Source: Mycolicibacterium fortuitum subsp. fortuitum (GTDB taxonomy: Bacteria > Actinomycetota > Actinomycetes > Mycobacteriales > Mycobacteriaceae). From it: a DNA stretch of 64,000 nucleotides. The translations under genes and the position numbers were made by a program. Below, in pieces: positions 59,496 to 64,000 of the stretch (the first letter of the stretch is position 1; each line of letters opens with the position of its first letter). The stretch is taken from the NCBI RefSeq assembly GCF_022179545.1, contig NZ_AP025518.1, positions 3,658,001 through 3,722,000 of the forward strand, written 5' to 3'. The notes beneath the pieces were generated by a model, which worked only from the letters and a program-made list of their open reading frames with translations, did no database searches and was not told where the DNA came from.

Positions 59496-60837
59496 GTACC
59501 AGCTCGCTGACGGTGGGGTGGATGTGCATGGTTCGCGAGATGGCGGTGTAGGGCAGCTTCGCGGTCATGACGTCGAGAATCGAGTGCACCACCTCGTCGC
59601 CTCCGACACCGAGGATGGCCGCCCCCAGGATCTCCTCGGTCTCGGCGTCCACGACCACCTTCATGAAGCCCTGGGTCTCGCCTTTCTCCACTGCTCGCCC
59701 GACCTTGGTCATCGGTCGCTTGCCCACCAACGCTTTTCGCCCGGATTTGCGTACCTGGTCAACCGTCAACCCGGCCCGGCCCAGCGGCGGATCGATGTAG
59801 AGCGCGTAGGTGGTGACGCGGTCACTCACGCGGCGCGGGTCGTCGTCGAGCAGATTGGCGGCGACGATCTCGAAGTCGTTGTAGGAGGTGTGGGTGAAGG
59901 CGCCCTTGCCGTTGCAGTCCCCCATCGCCCAAATGTGTTGGGCCGTGGTGCGCAGCTGGTCGTCGACCACGATGTAGCCGTGCCGGTCGACGTCCACGCC
60001 GGCGTTCTCCAACCCCAGATCATCGGTATTGGGCATGCGCCCCACTGCGAGCAGCAGGTGCGTTCCCTCGATCGGATCCGCACCATCGCGAGGCGTCACC
60101 TCGAAACCACTGTCCTGCTTCGTGAATCGAATATCCGTGGCGTTCAGCACCACCTCGATGCCCTCGGCCCGAAGAATTTCGGCGATGGTGGCTGATACAT
60201 CCTCGTCCTCGCGGGAAGTCAGCCGCGGCCCCTTCTCGATCACGGTGACTCGGGCGCCGAACCGGCGGTACATCTGGGCGAACTCCAGTGCGATGTAGCT
60301 GCCGCCGACGATCACCAGGTGCCCGGGCAGCTCGTCGAGGTCCAGGATTCCGACGTTGGTGAGGTAATCGACGCCGTCGAGGCCGGGGAACTCCGGAATC
60401 ACGGCTCGGCCCCCGACATTGAGGAAGAACCGGTCGGCCCGTAGCAATTGGCCGTCGACGTCGACGGTGTGTGGGTCGACGAATCGGGCGTGCCCGCGGA
60501 TCAGCGTGGCGCCGTCCATGCCCTGCAACCAGTCTTCGACCCCGTGGCGGTCGGCCAGCATGACCTCGTCTTTGCGAGCCTTGACCTTGGCCATGTCGAT
60601 GTCGATTTCGCCTGTGCCGACGCCGAAATCAGCCCCCCGCCGAGCCAGGTGGGCGGCATGCGCACTGGCCACAAGGGTTTTGGTCGGGATGCAGCCGTAG
60701 TTCACGCACGTACCGCCGACGAGCTTGCGTTCGATCACCGCAACGGTCTGGCCCGCCGCGGTCAGCCTGCCCGCCAGCGGCGGCCCGGCCTGGCCCGCGC
60801 CGATCACGATTGCGTCGAAACTCTGCGCGGACGCCAT
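59461..60837 (-). CDS. RclA/mercuric reductase-like FAD-disulfide oxidoreductase
   Basis: The 458-aa protein has FAD-binding AIVIGAGQAGPPLAGRL, the redox pair GGTCVNYGCIPTKTL, NAD(P)-binding VIVGGSYIALEFAQ and a C-terminal HIHPTVSELVPTML. It lacks a MerA-type N-terminal metal domain and C-terminal Cys pair, so it is closer to RclA (reactive chlorine or hypothiocyanite defence) than to a true mercuric reductase. It is 3 bases from the DUF4126 gene. Confidence 0.85.
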   Translation of the reverse strand: MASAQSFDAIVIGAGQAGPPLAGRLTAAGQTVAVIERKLVGGTCVNYGCIPTKTLVASAHAAHLARRGADFGVGTGEIDIDMAKVKARKDEVMLADRHGVEDWLQGMDGATLIRGHARFVDPHTVDVDGQLLRADRFFLNVGGRAVIPEFPGLDGVDYLTNVGILDLDELPGHLVIVGGSYIALEFAQMYRRFGARVTVIEKGPRLTSREDEDVSATIAEILRAEGIEVVLNATDIRFTKQDSGFEVTPRDGADPIEGTHLLLAVGRMPNTDDLGLENAGVDVDRHGYIVVDDQLRTTAQHIWAMGDCNGKGAFTHTSYNDFEIVAANLLDDDPRRVSDRVTTYALYIDPPLGRAGLTVDQVRKSGRKALVGKRPMTKVGRAVEKGETQGFMKVVVDAETEEILGAAILGVGGDEVVHSILDVMTAKLPYTAISRTMHIHPTVSELVPTMLQELKPLD

Positions 60838-60840
60838 GGG

Positions 60841-61323
60841 CTAAACGATCGCAGTCAGTGCCGCGATCGCGAACCCGCCGAGCACGGCGACCGCATCCTC
60901 GACGAGCGCGACCGGCAGATCGTGGCCGTCGTTGCGGGCTACGAGGCGGCTGCGCACCTCGTAGCCGCCCAAGGTTCCCAGCACTGCGCCGACCAGACCC
61001 GCACCCAGGCCACCGAAGGTGTACCCCCACGCGGTGCCGATCACCGCGCCGGCGAAGGCGCCCGTGATGAGGCGAGCGACGAACTGGACGGGGGTCTTAC
61101 GGCTGGGCGTACGCGGCAGCTGGTCGGTAACCAACTCCACCACAGCAAGAATGGTCAGCACGGTGACTGTGACCGGGTGCGCCAACCACTGGGCCCAGGT
61201 GCCGTCGAGGTTGATCCAGCTGAGCGCGGCTGCCCATGCGACCGCAGCCGGCGCGGTGAATGCCCGCAATCCGGCCACCACGCCGATGAGAAGAGCCAAC
61301 AACAGAACCAGAAAATGCGTCAC
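60841..61323 (-). CDS. DUF4126-family membrane protein (Rv2120c-like)
   Basis: The 160-aa protein has four hydrophobic helices and the DUF4126 pattern VVAGLRAFTAPAAVAWAAAL and TGAFAGAVIGTAWGYTFGG. Function unknown. It lies downstream of hisG on the same strand, as Rv2120c. Confidence 0.87.
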   Translation of the reverse strand: MTHFLVLLLALLIGVVAGLRAFTAPAAVAWAAALSWINLDGTWAQWLAHPVTVTVLTILAVVELVTDQLPRTPSRKTPVQFVARLITGAFAGAVIGTAWGYTFGGLGAGLVGAVLGTLGGYEVRSRLVARNDGHDLPVALVEDAVAVLGGFAIAALTAIV

Positions 61324-61389
61324 GGCGACCTCCGAGGCCTGGAATTGTCACCCGGACGCTAACACGCGACGTGCCGCGGCACTCGCCGA

Positions 61390-62244
61390 TCAGAAGCGGC
61401 AGAACCGAATATCCGATGCGAGTATCGCTTTGGCGCCGATGGCGGCGATCTCATCCATGATGGCGTTGACGTCGCGGCGAGGCACCAACGCCCGCACTGC
61501 CACCCAGTCCGGATCCGCCAGCGGCGCGATGGTCGGTGACTCCAGCCCCGGCGTCACCGCGGTGGCCCGCTCCAAAACCGCACGCGGGCAGTCGTAATCC
61601 AGCATGAGGTACTGCTGGCCGAACACCACGCCCTGCACACGTGCCGTCAGCTGGTCGCGCGCGGCGGCGTTGTCGTCACCGTCGGCACCGTCGCGTTCGA
61701 TCAGCACCGCTTCGGACTCGCACAGCGGCGCACCGAATGCCACCAGGTCGTGCAGGCCGAGAGTGCGGCCCGAGCCCACCACGTCGGCAATCACGTCAGC
61801 GACGCCGAGCTGGATCGAGATCTCGACGGCACCGTCCAATCGGATCACCGAGGCCTCGATCCCCTGTGCCGCAAGGTCCTTGCGGACCAGGTTCGGAAAC
61901 GACGTGGCGATGCGCTTGCCCGCCAGGTCCTGTGAGCTCCACTCCCGACCGGCCGGGCCGGCGTAGCGGAAGGTCGAATTGCCGAAGCCCAACGACAGGC
62001 GCTCACGCACCGGGGCGTCGGAGTCTGCGGCCAGATCGCGTCCGGTGATACCCAGATCGAGCTGACCCGAACCCACGTAGATCGCGATGTCCTTGGGACG
62101 CAGAAAGAAGAACTCGACGTTGTTGACAGGGTCGACGACGGTCAGGTCCTTGGGGTCACGCCGCCGCCGGTATCCCGCCTCGGCGAGGATCTCGGCAGCC
62201 GACTCGCTGAGTGAGCCCTTGTTGGGCACCGCGACGCGCAACAT
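61390..62244 (-). CDS. hisG: ATP phosphoribosyltransferase HisG
   Basis: The first enzyme of histidine synthesis. The ATG at 62244 gives 284 aa, the known mycobacterial length ([16 protein letters not shown]); GTG 62256 would add four residues. [25 protein letters not shown] and the C-terminal regulatory domain ([20 protein letters not shown]) are present, so it is the long, histidine-inhibited form. It follows hisE. Confidence 0.97.
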   Translation of the reverse strand: MLRVAVPNKGSLSESAAEILAEAGYRRRRDPKDLTVVDPVNNVEFFFLRPKDIAIYVGSGQLDLGITGRDLAADSDAPVRERLSLGFGNSTFRYAGPAGREWSSQDLAGKRIATSFPNLVRKDLAAQGIEASVIRLDGAVEISIQLGVADVIADVVGSGRTLGLHDLVAFGAPLCESEAVLIERDGADGDDNAAARDQLTARVQGVVFGQQYLMLDYDCPRAVLERATAVTPGLESPTIAPLADPDWVAVRALVPRRDVNAIMDEIAAIGAKAILASDIRFCRF

Positions 62245-62259
62245 CTGATCGGCCACGGC

Positions 62260-62541
62260 TCACAACTTCCGGTAGACGTCGTCGAGGGTCAGCCCCCGGG
62301 AGATCATCAACACCTGGGTCCAGTACAGCAACTGGCTGACCTCCTCGGCCAGTGACTCGTCGCTCTCGTGCTCGGCGGCCAGCCACACCTCGCCGGCCTC
62401 CTCCAGGATCTTCTTGCCGAGCCCATGGATGCCGGCGTCAAGGGCGGCGACCGTGCCGCTGCCGGCAGGTCGGGTGCGCGCGTTGTCGCTGAGTTCGGCA
62501 AACAGGGCGTCGAAGGTCTTCACAGGCATGAATTGTTTCAT
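62260..62541 (-). CDS. hisE: Phosphoribosyl-ATP pyrophosphatase HisE
   Basis: The 93-aa protein hydrolyses PR-ATP to [25 protein letters not shown] is the metal-binding helix of the MazG fold, and [16 protein letters not shown] follows. hisE-hisG are separated by 15 bases. Confidence 0.96.
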   Translation of the reverse strand: MKQFMPVKTFDALFAELSDNARTRPAGSGTVAALDAGIHGLGKKILEEAGEVWLAAEHESDESLAEEVSQLLYWTQVLMISRGLTLDDVYRKL

Positions 62542-62578
62542 GCTCTGAGGGGGTCCATTTGTGGGGTTCCATAGAAGG

Positions 62579-63079
62579 ATGAGCGAATCTGTCGGCGACG
62601 ACCTGCCGACCTACACCGCCCGGGTCGCGGCTGTCCACACCATCCTGGCCAAACACCTGCCGGTGACCGGCCTGGTCCAGAGCAATCGCCTGGCCAACCC
62701 GATTCCACCGCTCGACTGCCTGTCCGCTTCCTGGGGTGCGGACCTGAGCTCTCCCGCGACGCTCACGCTGTCGATCCATCGCGTACCGGACTTCGCCGCC
62801 GAGGTCGCCGAGCTGCGCTACGGCGCCGACCCGGCCCAGGGGACCTACGAGGCGCAACGTGCAGATCCCGACGAGTTTGCCCTGGTGCAGCCACGATTGT
62901 CCAGCGTCTGGGTGGTTGTCGGGCACTGTGAGGTGCATCTGACCCACCGCGGCGTCTCACCCGAGAAGCTGATCGACGCTGCCGTCGAGATCGCCCGCAG
63001 CGTGGGTTGCGGACGGTATGAAGACGATTTCGCTCCCCCGCTACTGCCGCCGGACTGGAAGCCTCCGGGGTATCGCTAG
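62579..63079 (+). CDS. Hypothetical protein divergent from hisE
   Basis: The 166-aa product from ATG 62579 (GTG 62561 is an alternative) has no motif I recognise. It is acidic and mixed alpha/beta, ending [10 protein letters not shown]. It overlaps the transporter gene end by 4 bases. Confidence 0.6.
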   Translation: MSESVGDDLPTYTARVAAVHTILAKHLPVTGLVQSNRLANPIPPLDCLSASWGADLSSPATLTLSIHRVPDFAAEVAELRYGADPAQGTYEAQRADPDEFALVQPRLSSVWVVVGHCEVHLTHRGVSPEKLIDAAVEIARSVGCGRYEDDFAPPLLPPDWKPPGYR

Positions 63080-64000
63080 GCACTCAACGCGTTGGCGTGC
63101 ATGTCCTCGAGGTTCTTGCCCTTCGTCTCCTCAACCCACCGCCATACGAACAGGAACGACAGCACCGCGCACATGGCGTAGAAACCGTATGCCGCGCCCA
63201 GCACACTGCGCAGCTCCGGGAACGACACAGTGATCAGCCAGTTCGCCGTCCACTGCCCGGCCGCAGCCAGTCCGAGGGCTGCTGCCCGGATGCGGTTGGG
63301 GAACATCTCGCCGAGCAATACCCACACCACCGGGCCCCAAGACATGCCGAAGGCCACCACGAACAGATTGGCCGCGATCAGTGCGATCGGACCGGTGATC
63401 CCGCCGAGATACGGTTGCAGCTCCATCAGGCCGGTCGACTTGTTCAGCACCTCATGGGACCGGGCGGTGCCGAAGATGACGGCCATGGTGCCCAGGGTCA
63501 GCGCCATGCCGACCGAGCCGATCAACAGCAGCGGCTTACGACCGATCTTGTCGATCAACGCGATCGCGATCAACGTGGTGACGATATTCGTCACCGACGT
63601 GATGACGGTGATGATGAACGACGAGCTCTCGTCGAATCCCACCGCCTGCCACAGCACATTCGAGTAGTAGAAGATCACGTTGATGCCGACGAACTGCTGG
63701 AACACCGACAGCCCGAGGCCCACCCACACGATGCCGTAGACACCGCCCGCCGGTTTGCGCAGATCCCGCCAGGCCGGAGGCTTCTCCTGTTGGAGGGTGT
63801 CCTGGATCCGGCCGAGGGTGATCTCCAGGTTCTTCTCCCCCAGCAGGCGTGACAGCACCTTGCGGGCCTCCGGAATCCGGTGCGTGGCAACCAGATATCG
63901 GGGCGATTCGGGGATCGTGAACGTCAGCAGGCCGTAGACGACGGCAGGAACCGTCATCAGCAGGAACATCCAGCGCCAGGCCTCCATGTTGAGCCAGAGT
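63076..64000 (-). CDS. Sugar-porter MFS transporter (5' end outside window)
   Basis: The frame is open to the window edge; the visible 307 residues cover the end of helix 5 or 6 to the C-terminus. PESPRYL after helix 6, IDKIGRKPLLLIGS and VWRWVEETKGKNLED are sugar-porter signatures. Substrate could be a monosaccharide or polyol. The true start lies beyond 64000. Confidence 0.9.
   Translation of the reverse strand, partial: LWLNMEAWRWMFLLMTVPAVVYGLLTFTIPESPRYLVATHRIPEARKVLSRLLGEKNLEITLGRIQDTLQQEKPPAWRDLRKPAGGVYGIVWVGLGLSVFQQFVGINVIFYYSNVLWQAVGFDESSSFIITVITSVTNIVTTLIAIALIDKIGRKPLLLIGSVGMALTLGTMAVIFGTARSHEVLNKSTGLMELQPYLGGITGPIALIAANLFVVAFGMSWGPVVWVLLGEMFPNRIRAAALGLAAAGQWTANWLITVSFPELRSVLGAAYGFYAMCAVLSFLFVWRWVEETKGKNLEDMHANALSA

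Noticed and set aside
59461..60837. Mercuric reductase
   Set aside because: The redox pair is present but the C-terminal Cys pair and metal-binding domain of MerA are absent and no mer genes are near; RclA-like is a better fit.

Overview
The window is high-GC actinobacterial DNA. Its gene order follows the Mycobacterium tuberculosis Rv2049c-Rv2122c stretch, interrupted by several non-tuberculosis blocks. The RbpA, Lnt/Ppm1, full cobalamin cluster, Pup-proteasome genes, MTB12/LppK proteins and ectoine genes together suggest a free-living, probably fast-growing Mycolicibacterium. This taxonomic reading comes from recalled synteny and protein motifs, not from a database search.

Layout: (1) 1-6.97 kb: end of an exported protein, a small zinc-knuckle protein, rbpA with a strong terminator, ppm1-lnt as two genes, an amidohydrolase, fxsA and two tandem split-barrel flavin/F420 proteins. 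(2) 6.99-23.2 kb: cobalamin synthesis, with cobN (-) divergent from cobG-cobH-cobIJ (+), then cobK-cobM-cobL (-), an SDR, a biliverdin-reductase-like F420 protein and pepE. Between cobIJ and cobK lies a cargo block (membrane protein, TetR, aminoglycoside-phosphotransferase-like kinase, hydrolase/adenylate cyclase fusion) where M. tuberculosis has Rv2067c-blaC-sigC. (3) 23.3-32.8 kb: 5'-3' exonuclease, a Pro/Gln-rich DUF4333 membrane protein, helY, tatC, tatA, pafC, pafB, pafA. (4) 33-39.3 kb: a release-factor-like gene, TetR plus membrane protein, a deletion scar holding the tails of a TetR gene and an SDR gene, then prcA-prcB-pup and dop. (5) 39.3-46.6 kb: an accessory block inside the proteasome locus: ectABCD, a DMT exporter with LysR regulator, and a TetR gene with a frameshifted DUF418 membrane protein. 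(6) 46.6-51.8 kb: mpa, an MTB12-like secreted protein, lppK, a DUF503 gene, trmI and a RecB-like nuclease. (7) 51.8-60.8 kb: a second accessory block with a thioesterase, a DinB-like protein, an HspR-like regulator, a structured non-coding stretch, a perfect CIRCE element driving a GT4 glycosyltransferase plus glycogen-debranching-type enzyme, an ArsR/AHSA1 pair, a flavodoxin-like protein and an RclA-like flavoprotein. (8) 60.8-64 kb: a DUF4126 protein, hisG, hisE, an unknown protein and the C-terminal part of a sugar transporter cut by the window edge.

PafA ligates Pup to target proteins, Dop deamidates Pup and removes it, Mpa unfolds tagged proteins, and PrcA/PrcB degrade them; PafB/PafC are DNA-damage regulators encoded with pafA. 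The cob genes cover most ring contractions and methylations plus the CobN chelatase subunit; CobS/CobT-like partners and the late steps are not visible here. EctA-B-C-D form a complete route from aspartate semialdehyde to 5-hydroxyectoine.

The most interesting signals are the CIRCE-controlled carbohydrate operon beside an HspR-like gene, the ectoine operon inside the Pup-proteasome locus with a GlnR-box-like motif upstream, a 35-codon gene plus 20-bp stem immediately before cobN, the double-gene deletion scar next to prcA, and the single-base frameshift in the DUF418 gene. No rRNA, tRNA, CRISPR array or insertion sequence was found.
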